NCBI GenBank assembly: GCA_026770585.1 | Contig: MU646571.1 | Coordinates: forward strand, 391,819-408,756 | Source: Baffinella frigidus | Lineage: Eukaryota; Cryptophyceae; Cryptomonadales; Baffinellaceae | DNA length: 16,938 nt | Direction: 5' to 3' | Part shown: positions 1 to 7,294 of the stretch, piece by piece | Layout of the letters: each line of letters begins with the position of its first letter | Position numbering within the stretch: the first letter of the stretch is position 1 | The notes under the pieces: generated by a model | The model's database searches: none | Told to the model about the DNA's origin: nothing | What the model saw: the letters and a program-made list of their open reading frames with translations, nothing else | Made by a program: the position numbers and the translations under genes

Positions 1-5
1 AGGGT

Positions 6-79
<74 letters not shown>

Positions 80-266
80 GGATTAGGGTATAGGGTTTAG
101 GTGTGGGGTTTAGGGTTTAGGGTTTAGGGTTTAGGGTTTAGGGTTTAGGGTTGAGTGTTTAGGGTTCAATGATAAGGGTTTAGGGTTTAGGGTGTGGGGT
201 TTAAGGTTTAGGGTTTAGGGTTTAGGGTTTAGGGTTTAGGGTTTAGGGTTTAGGGTTTAGGGTTTT
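1..266 (+). repeat. Telomere-like heptamer array (TTGAGGG then TTTAGGG)
   Basis: About eleven head-to-tail TTGAGGG units are followed, after a short degenerate stretch, by TTTAGGG units with variants such as GTGTGGGG and TTCAATG. The G-rich strand reads left to right. A true chromosome end at the left of this strand would read C-rich, so the array is interstitial or the window continues to the left. TTTAGGG is the telomere unit of plants, many green algae, dinoflagellates and chromerids. The homogeneous TTGAGGG block suggests local amplification of one variant unit. Confidence 0.9.
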
Positions 267-425
267 GGAGATTAGCGTGCCTCGCCGTCCTCGTCACTGC
301 AGAGATCCACCACCTCCCGAAAGTCAACCTGGCAACTTAACATCGTCAACTTAAAATGGCAACATCACCCCGTTTACGCGTCTAGTACTCTAGTAGACTA
401 CTAGAGTGGCCGACTGGCACCAGGG

Positions 426-582
426 GATCTCATCCGGCCAGGTATTTGATTTAATTGCTTGAAACACATACTTTTGGCGTCAGAAGTTGCCAGAAGTTGC
501 CAATTTGGCCACTGCAGGCAGAATATGATGCCAAAAGTATGCGTTTCGAGCAATTAAATTAATTACCTGGCGGTATGAGATC
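426..582. mobile_element. Foldback (MITE-like) element, GATCTCAT ends
   Basis: Two inverted arms of about 55 bp face each other (426-481 and 527-582). Each contains an AATTGCTYGAAACRCAT block followed by ACTTTTGGC, with a few mismatches between arms. The centre holds a short tandem AGAAGTTGCC repeat. There is no coding capacity. Left-half copies recur near 3108 and 3725, so this is a dispersed family. Transposition by a foreign transposase is an inference. Confidence 0.75.
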
Positions 583-601
583 GCACTGCCAATCTGATTT
601 T

Positions 602-728
602 GGAACACGACAGAACATGTCCCATTTCTTACGGCTTCCAACACCGAAGATAAGGGTGCATATGCTATTGTAGGCATAAAATGATGCTACCGTACGCCTT
701 GTTATGTGGACAGATTCTGGTATGTTTT
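602..728 (-). mobile_element. MITE-like element, family GAACATACCAGAATCTGTCC, copy 1 (inverted)
   Basis: The reverse complement carries the CATACCAGAATCTGTCC end, an internal block with TATGCCTA, ATAGCATA and the sequence CTTATCTTCGGTGTTGGAA, and a degenerate GGGACATGTTCTGTCGTGTTCC end. The same order of blocks is found at 1663-1786 and 9239-9366. It is short, palindromic at its ends and non-coding. Confidence 0.7.
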
Positions 729-820
729 TCGATGAAATCACTACCGGACCATTCCTTCCTTTCAACCCCGGGTTTAAACCCCCGATTCAACCCTGGGCTT
801 AACCTATCCTATGGCCCAGC

Positions 821-1190
821 GTGTACCGCGTCGCTGAAGGGTTTATGGTGTAAGTTTTAGGACCGTGTCGCTGAAGTCCCCGTCGCCATCCTCCTCACCA
901 CTCCCTACCAACCCCCGCGACATCTGCGACATCTGCGAAGAACTCTCTTCTTTCTCCTCCTCCCCTGACATCTGGGGTGGTCCCAGGCCCATAACCACAG
1001 GCCTACTGTACGGTCCTACGGCGAGGTGGACTGTGTGGCTACGGTCCAACACTCAGGACTCTGGCGTGGAGTATTGAGTGTACCGTATCGCTGAAGTCCC
1101 CGTCCCCCTCCTCCTCATCACTCCCCCCCAACCCTCGCGACATCTGCGACATCTGTGAGCACCCCTCCTCCTCCTCCTCCCCCCCCATCT
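821..1190 (+). repeat. Direct repeats around GTCGCTGAAG and CGACATCTGCGACATCTG
   Basis: A roughly 85-bp segment (about 859-945) with GTCGCTGAAGTCCCCGTC and CGCGACATCTGCGACATCTG is repeated at about 1081-1165 with small changes. A third copy of the opening CGTCGCTGAAG motif is at about 828. The frame encoding DICDIC and Ser/Pro-rich peptide arises from this repeat and shows no domain. I see no gene here. Confidence 0.7.
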
Positions 1191-1252
1191 GCGACCCACC
1201 GTGCCCCCCCCCCCGGCCCCACCCCGGCTCATCCCCCCCCCCCTCGCTCCCC
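1165..1252. repeat. C-rich low-complexity tract
   Basis: Runs of C up to about eleven bases alternate with CTCCTCCTC and short mixed spacers. It has no coding signal. Such poly-C tracts are prone to assembly error and replication slippage. Confidence 0.8.
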
Positions 1253-1375
1253 GACACTGCGAGCGGGTGTTAACGTTAGGCGACGCAGCTTTTGAGGCAC
1301 ACTATTTAGTCCCGGACCTGGATAGATTCAATTTCGAGAAATGCCCATCTGAAATATTTACGGTACAACCCCAGC

Positions 1376-1933
1376 TATTTTAAAGCCCTAAATGTACGAC
1401 ATGGCTCAAACGCCAAGCCAAATCTGAAATTGAATCTATTCGGGAACGCGAAGAAAGTGTTGATGAACAGGGCTGGGTTGTACCGGGTTGAGGGCCCACA
1501 CCCCAAGCCTGGGGTTAAGGCCCCCCAAATTCCACACGGGTTCGGGTGTGGGGTTAAGGTCACCCAAATTCCACACTGTTAAGGTCCCCCACACCCCACA
1601 CCCCACACCCGAACCCGACTCGTCAAGCAACACGCGCAGTAACTCCAAACAGGGGTCATCTCGGAACATACCAGAATCTGTCCCGATGTATGCTATTTTA
1701 AGCCTTCGTCTTACGCCTAAAATGGCATACCTGCCCTTATCTTCGGCGTTGGAACCCTGCAGAAGCGGGACAGATTATGCCGTGCAACGAAATTATGCCA
1801 AACCGAGGGCAGGCCACAAGACAGAATCTGTCCCTGCCCGATTCATCAACACTTTTTTCGCGTTCCTGAATAGATTCAATTTCAGATTTGGCTTGGCTTT
1901 TGAGCCATTTCGTACATTTAGGGCTTTAAAATA
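1376..1933. mobile_element. Composite element with ~98-bp inverted arms
   Basis: The left arm (1376-1473) and right arm (1836-1933) are inverted copies of each other with few mismatches. Both begin with TATTTTAAAGCCCTAAATG and contain AATCTGAAATTGAATCTATT. The interior of about 360 bp holds a smaller G/C-rich inverted pair (CGGGTTCGGGTGTGGGG at about 1538 against CCCACACCCGAACCCG at about 1603) and a copy of the GAACATACCAGAATCTGTCC family (1663-1786). Open frames across the arms give recurring RFNFRFGLAFEP-like peptides, explained by the repeat itself. No transposase is seen. Confidence 0.7.
1663..1786 (+). mobile_element. MITE-like element, family GAACATACCAGAATCTGTCC, copy 2
   Basis: It begins GGAACATACCAGAATCTGTCC and ends GGGACAGATTATGCCGTGC. 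The interior matches copies at 602-728 (inverse) and 9239-9366, including ATGCTATTTTA, CCTTATCTTCGGCGTTGGAA and GCGGGACAGATT. It is nested inside the larger inverted-arm element at 1376-1933. Another solo end, AAGACAGAATCTGTCC, lies just downstream at about 1818. Confidence 0.7.
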
Positions 1934-2011
1934 TTAGGAGGGCAGGCCGGGCAGGTGCCACGCAGGTTTGACCAATTATGTCAAATCTGTGTCGCGATCG
2001 CTCGCCACACT

Positions 2012-2154
2012 GTGAGAAGCGCTCTCTCTCTCTCATCTCCCCTCTCTCTCCCTCTCTCTCCTCTCTTCTCCCTCTCCCTCTCTTCCTTCCCTCCCTCTCC
2101 CTACCCCCACCCCCTCCGCTCCCTCTCCCTACCCCCACCCCCTCCGCCAGCCTG
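2012..2154 (+). repeat. Polypyrimidine (CT-rich) microsatellite with duplicated end
   Basis: An imperfect (CT)n/(CCCT)n tract ends in two near-identical copies of CCCTCTCCCTACCCCCACCCCCTCCG. Long Ser/Leu/Pro open frames on both strands here are low-complexity artefacts. Confidence 0.9.
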
Positions 2155-2160
2155 CCGGCG

Positions 2161-3030
2161 GGGGTCAAGTTCATCTCAAAGACAACTAAACCAGTTCCCT
2201 AATTGGTGTTTTCATTTAGTTGGGAGGACTAATTATTTTTTGCCTAATTAAATTTTGCCTGACTAAATTTTGCCTAATTAAGTTTTGCCCGTCGGTGGCG
2301 GGCGTGCCCCGCCGTCAGATGGCAAGCAGTCTGAGGGGGTACAGTAAAGAAAACGGAGGCAAGAAGTCTGAGGGGTTTCGGAGGAGCGAAAGACAGGGGC
2401 CACACCTGCGCCGCGGTCGTCCTCGCTCTCAGACACGCCCCCCCCCGCATCATCCTCCCAAAGCGCCGAAATCTGCCCACCAGTCCATACGCCGTCCACT
2501 TAGCGACCGAGGATATTTCCCCCCGGATTCTCGGGGAAATGCGGTTAGAATCCCATGCAAATGGATAAGATTCTAGTACCAATCTTTAGATGGACTGCAT
2601 CCGTAAAGACCCCGGTGGCTGCCATGTGGTTAGCGTACACGCCAAAAACAGAACGGATGGCATATTATTTTATACACCCAAGTCCTAAACCCTAAACCAT
2701 CGTCCATCGCTTTCGGGGGAAGTCCCCCTCCGCATCGTCCTCCAAAAGCGCGGAAATCTGCCCACCAGAGCATATGCCGTATTAGTTAATATGCCGGAAC
2801 CCTAACCACGCCAACTCTTTCTGCCTAACTAACCGCGCCAGGTCTTATCCCTAAAGCGGAGAGCGGGCCATACTTTCATCGTGGAGGATAACTGAATCAG
2901 CTCCTTTTCAATAGGAGGTTGAATAGGAAAAATTAGTTAGGGCATAGTAAATTTAAGTAGGCCTCCTAACTGAATGCAAACGCCAATTAGGGAACTGGTT
3001 CAGTTGTCTTTCGGGATGAACTTGACACCC
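2161..3030. mobile_element. Composite inverted-repeat element, ~90-bp arms
   Basis: The left arm from 2161 (GTCAAGTTCATC, AGACAACTAAACCAGTTCCC, TAATTGGTGTTTTCAT) reappears inverted at about 2935-3030 with scattered substitutions. The interior of about 700 bp has no recognised gene. It contains a short tandem repeat of TTTTGCCTAATTAAA type (about 2235-2290) and a pair of direct repeats of about 70 bp (about 2430-2490 and 2715-2775, sharing GAAATCTGCCCACCAG). It could be a non-autonomous transposon or two oppositely inserted copies of one short element. Confidence 0.6.
2235..2291 (+). repeat. Short tandem repeat, TTTTGCCTAATTAAA type
   Basis: Four adjacent units of about 14-15 bp share TTTTGCCT(A/G)A(T/C)TAA. 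The unit lies at the inner edge of the left arm of the composite inverted-repeat element, and its translation gives a repeated FCLIK peptide that is not a gene. Confidence 0.75.
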
Positions 3031-3107
3031 AGCAGGTCGTAGCACACTCCCTACACGCCTAAGCACAGGATCGCAATCGGCGCATCGCCACTTATGGGAT
3101 AGCATAA

Positions 3108-3190
3108 TCTCATCCCGCCAGGCATTTAAATTAAATGCTCGAAATGCATACTTTTGGCGCTAGAAGTTGACAGAAGTTGCCAATTTGACT
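3108..3190 (+). repeat. Half copy of the GATCTCAT foldback family
   Basis: ATCTCATCCCGCCAGGCATTT, then GCTCGAAATGCATACTTTTGGCG and a tandem AGAAGTTGAC/AGAAGTTGCC follow the left arm of 426-582 closely. The right arm is missing. A shorter copy starts at about 3726 (GAAATGCATACTTTTGGCG). Confidence 0.7.
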
Positions 3191-3263
3191 TAATGGAACG
3201 CATAACAAACATCACCTCGGGGTCTGAGAGGGTGCTGTGGAGGGTGTCGATGTGCACGGGCGC

Positions 3264-3352
3264 TGACGAATGTTATATACATATAATATACTACATAATG
3301 TATGATACTATATTAGTTATATAATACACAATTTTTACTATATAAATAATAT
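3264..3352. mobile_element. AT-rich insertion inside a GC-rich repeat copy
   Basis: About 89 bp of TATATA-type sequence interrupts a repeat copy that continues without it elsewhere (the GGGCGCGGACGGGCAGG form near 3840). GCGC occurs on both sides (3260-3263 and 3353-3356), which would fit a 4-bp target duplication. CGCTGACG also occurs natively near 4081, so the exact edges are ambiguous. The base composition differs sharply from its surroundings. Confidence 0.5.
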
Positions 3353-3404
3353 GCGCGGACGGGCAGGCGAGCAGGCCTGGCAGGTGCCGCGCTGATAGGT
3401 GCAC

Positions 3405-3513
3405 GGCTATTCCTAAGTTGACGTGCGGGGTGCACGGTACAAATTCGTCAACTTTGGCGCGAACCCGAGCCCCTCTCAACAAACTGATGAGCCCAAAACG
3501 ACGGAGACAGAGG
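3405..3513 (+). repeat. Degenerate copy of the CTAGCTCTGTCTCA foldback family
   Basis: The order CTATTCCTAAGTTGACGTGC, a GGGTGCACGGTACAAA stretch, CGTCAACTTTGGCGCG, then GAGACAGAGGG matches the element at 7546-7684 block by block. The left terminal repeat is lost. Confidence 0.65.
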
Positions 3514-3917
3514 GTGTGATCGAGTGTTACCTCGGGGTCTGAGAGGCAGCCGTGGAGGGTGTCGATGTGCACGGGCGCGGACGGACAGGCGGGGAGCAGA
3601 GCATGTGCGGTATTCCTTCATTCAAAATCCTAAACCATGAACCGTTGATAATCTATGCTTTATTTGCCTGCACCCTAACCCCCAAATCCTGCACCCCCAA
3701 CCCCGCATTGGCGATTACCCATTAGAAATGCATACTTTTGGCGACAGAAGTTGACAGAAGTTGCCAATTTGACTTAAGGGAACGCATAACAAACATCACC
3801 TCGGGGTCTGAGAGGGAGCCGTGGAGGGTGTCGATGTGCACGGGCGCGGACGGGCACGCGGGCAGGCCTGGCAGGTGCCGCGCTGATAGGTGGACAATCC
3901 TGTTCGGGGGGGGGGGG

Positions 3918-4078
3918 TTACTCTCTCTCTCTCTCTCTCTCTCTGTGTGTCTGTCTCGCTCGCGCGCTCTCTCTCTCTCTTCTCTCTCTCTCTCCCACAC
4001 ACAAACACACACTCTCTCTCTTCTGTCTCTCTCTCGCTCTCTCTCTCGCTCTCTCTCTCTCGCTCCCTCTCCCTCTCG
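3918..4078 (+). repeat. CT microsatellite with GT/CA interruptions
   Basis: A run of G is followed by (CT)n, TGTGTCTGTCTC, more (CT)n, CACACACAAACACACA and a final (CT)n with CG interruptions. It lies between two copies of the GGTGCCGCGCTGATAGGTG repeat. Long low-complexity frames on both strands are artefacts. Confidence 0.9.
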
Positions 4079-4139
4079 GGCGCTGACGGGCAGGCGGGCA
4101 GGCCTGGGAGGTGCCGCGCTGATAGGTGGACAATCCTGC

Positions 4140-4312
4140 GTAGGGTTTTGGGGTTAGAGAAAATTCTAGGAATCAGGAATTAAATTTTAGGGGTTAAATT
4201 TTGGGGTTTATGGATTGCATTTCAGGGTTTAGGGTTGAGGGATTCGGGTTTAGGGTTTAGGGTTTAGGGTTTAGGGATTGGGGATGGGGATTAGGGGTTG
4301 GGGATTGGGGAG
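4140..4312 (+). repeat. Interstitial telomere-like tract
   Basis: It has TTTAGGG units in the middle (about 4225-4275), flanked by degenerate TTAGGGG, GGGGTTAAATTT and GGGGATTGGGGA variants. It is G-rich on this strand, the same polarity as the arrays at both window ends. Confidence 0.85.
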
Positions 4313-4531
4313 GACAGGGAGGTGCCACGCTGAAAAGTGCACGATTCTGTTTGGGTGGGGGGGGGTAGGGGAAATGGGTTGAGAGTTAACTGGTCAGTGT
4401 TAAGTGTTTGGTGTACGCCCGCTGCGTGGTAGAACCGAAAGCGTGAAACGAGAAACAAACCTGGATGGGGTAGAGGGGGCACGGCGTGTCCCACGCAGGA
4501 CTGGAGGGGGGGGTATTCAAAAGTCAATTTT

Positions 4532-4630
4532 GACGGGGAAACTTTCTCAAAGACGGGGAAACTTTCTCAAAAGACATTTTTTAGCATAAAACGGCTCCAA
4601 GAACGAGCAAACGGCTCCAAGAACGAGCAT
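4532..4630 (+). repeat. Two adjacent 20-bp tandem duplications
   Basis: GACGGGGAAACTTTCTCAAA is present twice (4532-4551, 4552-4571). After a 19-bp spacer a different 20-mer, ACGGCTCCAAGAACGAGCAA, is also present twice (4591-4610, 4611-4630). The equal unit length of the two pairs is notable. Confidence 0.85.
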
Positions 4631-4659
4631 GGAATACCCCACCCAAGGGCCTGGAGTGG

Positions 4660-4792
4660 CAGCCGAACCCTGAACCCTACAGCCTACAGCGTAAAGCGTA
4701 AAACCCAAAGCCCAAAGCCCAAAATCTGAACCCTGGACCCTCAAGCGTAAAGTGTAAAGCGTAAAGCGTGAAGCCTACAGTGTCAGGAGGAA
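4660..4792 (+). repeat. Degenerate C-rich telomere-like / AGCGTAA tract
   Basis: Short units such as GAACCCTAC, AAACCCAAAGCCC, ACCCTCAAGCGTAAAG and GCGTAAAGCGT drift from CCCTAAA-like to GCGTAAA-like heptamers. The polarity is opposite to the arrays at 1-266 and 5701-5968. Confidence 0.65.
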
Positions 4793-5255
4793 AGCGTACC
4801 GGAGGGGGTAGAGCGACCACGGCTTCAGCCGCAGCATCTCGAACAGGATCCCGTCCCAGACCCTGGCACCCTAAACTCTAAAGCGTGCTATTACACGCGG
4901 ACGCGCCTCGTACTAACTACATCATTTTTCGGACGTGCCTCTTACTAGACTCCCAGCCCTGAAGCGTACCGGAGGGGGTAGAGGGACCACGCGGTCGAAG
5001 CCGTGGTCCCTCGCGCCTCGTACTAACTACATGACTATTCGGACGCACTTCGTACTAATCACATCATTTTTCGGACGTGCCTCGTACTAACTACATCATT
5101 TTTCGGACGCGCCTCTTACTAGACTCCCAGCCCTGAAATTAGTTAACTAAACCCTCTAGTAAATTAGTAAAGTAAACCCGAAAGCGTGAAGCGAAAAGCG
5201 TACCGGAGGGGGTAGAGGGACCACGGCTTCAGCCGCAGCATCTCGAACAGGATCC

Positions 5256-5405
5256 TTATCTCAGAAAACGAGTTCTAAAACTCGTTTTCTTAAGTCAATT
5301 TCCCTACAAATTCGTCAACTTATTCTTTACTCTCCGCATAAGTTGACAAATTTATAGGGGAATTGACTTAAGAAAACGAGTTTTAGAACTCGTTTTCTGA
5401 GATAA
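5256..5405. mobile_element. Nested palindromic insertion element with empty site in window
   Basis: Two 68-bp arms (5256-5323 and 5338-5405) match at 65 positions around a 14-nt loop. Each arm itself contains a smaller palindrome (AGAAAACGAGT, 6-nt loop, ACTCGTTTTCT), so the strand could fold into a three-hairpin cruciform. The element interrupts a repeat module right after GGATCC. ATCC follows on the far side and the flank continues TCACCTTGGCTTT, whereas the uninterrupted copy at 5654-5670 reads GGATCCGCACCTTGGCT. A 4-bp ATCC (or 5-bp ATCCT) target duplication is therefore visible. Confidence 0.85.
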
Positions 5406-5424
5406 ATCCTCACCTTGGCTTTCC

Positions 5425-5592
5425 GCGACAGGCTAAACTAATAAACTAGACCCTTAAGTAGACTAAATCATAAAGTAAACTGATCCCTAAAGGGAACTAG
5501 TAAACTAACCCCGAAAGTAAACTAGTCAACTATCCCACAAGTAAACTAGTAAACTAAACCCGAAAGTACACTAGCAAAATAAACCCAGTGTG
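5425..5592 (+). repeat. Degenerate ~24-bp tandem repeat (AAACTAGTAAACTAAACCCGAAAGT)
   Basis: Units share CTAGTAAACTAA followed by a CCC and AAAGTA block, with one-to-several-base changes between units. A short relative is at about 5145-5182. No protein-coding signal is present. Confidence 0.7.
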
Positions 5593-5700
5593 AAGCAAGA
5601 AGCGTACCGGAGGGGGTAGAGGGACCACGGCTTCAACCGCAGCATCTCGAACAGGATCCGCACCTTGGCTTTCAGCTTGTACGGCGGCCCCACGCTGCGA

Positions 5701-5968
5701 GGTTTAGGGTTTAGGGTTAAGCTCAACCCTGCAGGGTTGAGGGTTTAGCCTCAACCGTTCAGGGTTTGGCCTAAACCGTTTAGGGTTTAGCAAAAACCGT
5801 TTAGGGCTTAGGGTGTGGGGTGTGGGGTCTGGGGTGTGGGGTTTGGGATTTGGGGTTTGGGGTTTGGTGTTTGGGGTTAGGGGTTTGGGGGTTGGGGTTT
5901 GGGGTTTAGGGTTTGGGGTTTGGGGGTTGGGGTTGGGGTTTTGGGGTTTGAGGGTTAGGTTTTAGGTT
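5701..5968 (+). repeat. Interstitial telomere-like tract with mirrored segments
   Basis: TTTAGGG units give way to GGTGTGGG, GGTTTGGGG and GGGGTTGGGG variants. Near the start the tract contains short inverted bits (for example CTCAACCCTGCAGGGTTGAG at about 5722-5741). It ends directly at, and supplies the in-frame stop of, the exon C1 copy of the SLX1-like gene on the opposite strand. Confidence 0.85.
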
Positions 5969-6064
5969 TTAGGGTTGCGACCTGGAGAGCTTTTGCGCGG
6001 CGGCCCAGACGTGCCTTGACTTTTTCGGGTTCTGCCAGGCCCACTCGAACTGCAACGCCGCAAT
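5969..6064 (-). pseudogene. SLX1: SLX1-like exon C, copy C1 (best preserved)
   Basis: On the minus strand, after TGTCCCCGCTTCAG, the frame reads IAALQFEWAWQNPKKSRHVW, then AAAQKLSRSQP and a TAA stop. This matches the SLX1 segment following the GFPS motif. The E of QFEWAW is the family's catalytic, metal-binding glutamate, and WQNPKKSRHV matches the conserved helix after it. The last codons and the stop lie in the adjoining telomere-like tract, so the natural continuation is lost or joined by splicing at CCAG/GTCGC (about 5982), which is speculative. C2 and C3 lie 160 and 400 bp upstream. Confidence 0.8.
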
Positions 6065-6170
6065 CTGAAGCGGGGACATGTTGTATTTTTAATGAATTGA
6101 GCCACGAAATTTACTACACATAATGATCGTACTAGTAGTGGTACAGCAGTCGTGTGGTAACTTTCCTTAC

Positions 6171-6225
6171 CCAAATTCGACTGTTTCGGGTTCCTCCACG
6201 CCCACTCGAACTGCAACGCCGCGAT
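6171..6225 (-). pseudogene. SLX1: SLX1-like exon C, copy C2
   Basis: After AATCAAAGCAG the minus strand encodes IAALQFEWAWRNPKQSNLG, followed by GGTAAGG, a good 5' splice-site match. It keeps the catalytic Glu but differs from C1 after NPK. The upstream 15 bases ACCGAATCAAAGCAG are shared with C3, so the intron end was duplicated along with the exon. Confidence 0.75.
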
Positions 6226-6411
6226 CTGCTTTGATTCGGTTTGATGCGAAATCAGATTCAATCCTCACCTCCGTTTTATGCTATCTTAAGGGTGGAATTT
6301 GCTATCTCAGCCTCGACATATAGCTGTAGCAGAGCACAAAACCCACCCCTGAGATAGCAAAAAGGTGGCGGAAATTGAAGCTGTTTCCATTTGAGATCTG
6401 ATTCGTTTCGA

Positions 6412-6461
6412 TTTGACTTTTTCGAGTTCTGCCACGCCCGCTCGAACTGCAACGCCGCGAT
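6412..6461 (-). pseudogene. SLX1: SLX1-like exon C, copy C3
   Basis: It encodes IAALQFERAWQNSKKS before similarity ends. The Trp next to the catalytic Glu is changed to Arg and the Pro of NPKK to Ser, both at positions conserved in C1 and in the family. This suggests relaxed selection. Confidence 0.75.
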
Positions 6462-6494
6462 CTGCTTTGATTCGGTTGGGTTGAGCGTCAACTT

Positions 6495-6627
6495 TCAGTC
6501 TGTTTGGGCTCACCATTCTGGCGCGCCCGGACTCGTGTTTGCGCTAAAGTTAACGGATCTGTACCGCACATCCAGCACGTCAACTTAAGAATAGTCTTTA
6601 CGTCAACCCGAGCGAGGCAGAGCTAGG
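6495..6627 (-). mobile_element. CTAGCTCTGTCTCA foldback family, inverse copy
   Basis: The reverse complement starts CCTAGCTCTGCCTCGCTCGG and follows 7546-7684 through GACTATTCTTAAGTTGACGT, GTGCGGTACA and CGCCAGAATGGTGAGCCC, ending with a degraded inverted terminal repeat. It sits just upstream of exon C3. Confidence 0.75.
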
Positions 6628-6638
6628 AAGAGGCGCGG

Positions 6639-6688
6639 AACCCTAAACCCTAAACCCTTAAACCCTTAAACCCTCAACCCTAAACCCG
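6639..6688 (-). repeat. Interstitial telomere-like tract, C-rich polarity
   Basis: AACCCTAAACCCTAAACCCTT and variants of CCCTAAA are present. The polarity is inverted relative to the tracts at 1-266, 4140 and 5701. Confidence 0.85.
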
Positions 6689-6737
6689 AATCCGGACCTG
6701 GGCTCTTAATCTGTGCTGGGGTCTCTGAAGAGCGAAC

Positions 6738-6897
6738 CACACAGCGGGCTACGAAGGGATTTTCGGGCAGGAAATGCCCGAGTTTCCGTTACCTTGTCCG
6801 TAGGAAACCCCCTATGTCCCTACGCTGTTGCCTGCAGTAGGGTCGTGTGTCATGTCGCTTAGGGGTTGTTCAAAATCCCTTCGAAGTCCGCTGTGTG
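6738..6897. mobile_element. MITE-like element, CACACAGCGG ends
   Basis: The ends CACACAGCGGGCTACGAAGG and its near-complement at 6872-6897 form about 26-bp terminal inverted repeats with two to three mismatches. The interior contains a GGGCAG/CTGCCC-like hairpin and GTAGGAAACCCCCTATGTCCC. The reverse complement of its interior matches 7817-7912, so the two form one family in opposite orientation. Confidence 0.7.
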
Positions 6898-6981
6898 AAG
6901 GGCCGATCGCCAGGACCGGAAATCCGGTTCTGGCTTTCATTCTTGTGCTTTGTTCGCTCGAGAGCGGAGGTGGGGGAGTGC

Positions 6982-7023
6982 CTTGAAGGGAAATTCGCAA
7001 ACGAACATCACCATCTCCCAGGG
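6982..7023 (-). pseudogene. SLX1: SLX1-like exon B, copy B1 (5'-truncated)
   Basis: The minus strand reads PWEMVMFVCEFPFK, ending AAG/GCACTC like B2 and B3. Two family positions have drifted (GFPS to EFPF). Its 5' side is replaced by a partial foldback element (7023-7111). Confidence 0.75.
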
Positions 7024-7111
7024 ACCTACGGTACTAGCTACCGTAGGGCCTACGGATTATTCACTAAGGGGTTATTCACTAAGGGGTTATTCAAAATCCC
7101 TTCGTAGCCCG
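7023..7111 (+). mobile_element. Partial CACACAGCGG-family element with internal duplication
   Basis: CTACGGTACTAGCTACCGTAG forms a hairpin at its left. The right end TTCAAAATCCCTTCGTAGCCCGCTGTGTG is the family's terminal repeat. In between, GGTTATTCACTAAGG is duplicated in tandem. It abuts and truncates exon B1. Confidence 0.65.
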
Positions 7112-7135
7112 CTGTGTGTGTGTGGGGGGGGGTGC

Positions 7136-7180
7136 CTTGGAGGGGAATCCGCAGAGGAACATAACCATCTCCCAGACCCG
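7136..7180 (-). pseudogene. SLX1: SLX1-like exon B, copy B2 (5'-truncated)
   Basis: The minus strand reads RVWEMVMFLCGFPSK with the same AAG/GCAC end. The RP of RPWEMV has become RV. Upstream of it (7183-7208) is a telomere-like CCTAAACCCTAAACCC tract in place of the expected exon start. Confidence 0.75.
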
Positions 7181-7182
7181 CC

Positions 7183-7208
7183 CTAAAACCTAAACCCTAA
7201 ACCCTGAA
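7183..7208 (-). repeat. Short telomere-like tract at an exon breakpoint
   Basis: CCTAAAACCTAAACCCTAAACCC adjoins the truncated exon copy B2 exactly where the homology to B3 stops. Confidence 0.75.
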
Positions 7209-7294
7209 AAGGTCGCTTACCTGGGGACCTGCCTCGGCATGAGAAGAAGAAGGTTAAGGTTATGAGGCTGAGTTTTGTAAAGCGTGGGGAGTGC

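Larger units (their letters stand above)
3193..4135 (+). repeat. Direct repeats containing CCTCGGGGTCTGAGAGG and GGTGCCGCGCTGATAGGTG
   Basis: The block CGCATAACAAACATCACCTC, GGGGTCTGAGAGG, GTGGAGGGTGTCGATGTGCA, then a GCGGACGGGCAGGC stretch and a CAGGTGCCGCGCTGATAGGTG end, starts at about 3193 and 3782. Partial copies are at about 3528 and 4078, with a degenerate tail at about 4317. Copies are broken by an AT-rich insertion, a foldback core and a CT tract. Peptide frames through the copies are shared only because the DNA is repeated. Confidence 0.75.
4793..5659 (+). repeat. Four copies of AGCGTACCGGAGGGGGTAGAG repeat plus 32-bp units
   Basis: A 59-bp module running from AGCGTACCGGAGGGGG to CATCTCGAACAGGATCC is found at 4793-4851, 5197-5255 and 5601-5659. 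A fourth copy at about 4963-5012 is cut and folds back on itself (GAGGGACCACG at 4981-4991 against its complement at 5002-5012). Between them are 32-bp tandem units beginning GGACGYGCCTCGTACTAACT (for example 5041-5072 and 5073-5104) and ending in ACTCCCAGCCCTGAA. No gene is seen. Confidence 0.8.

Noticed and set aside
2012-2251. Overlapping Ser/Leu/Pro-rich and Arg/Glu-rich frames
   Set aside because: They are translations of a CT microsatellite in different frames. Low complexity, no domain.
3722-4183. Long frames on both strands (up to 139 codons)
   Set aside because: They cross the CT/GA tract and repeated GGGTCTGAGAGG blocks. Peptides are periodic and frames exist on both strands.
4291-4527. 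Minus-strand frame as the missing SLX1 zinc-finger exon
   Set aside because: It lacks the required Cys/His spacing and sits in G-rich repeat sequence.
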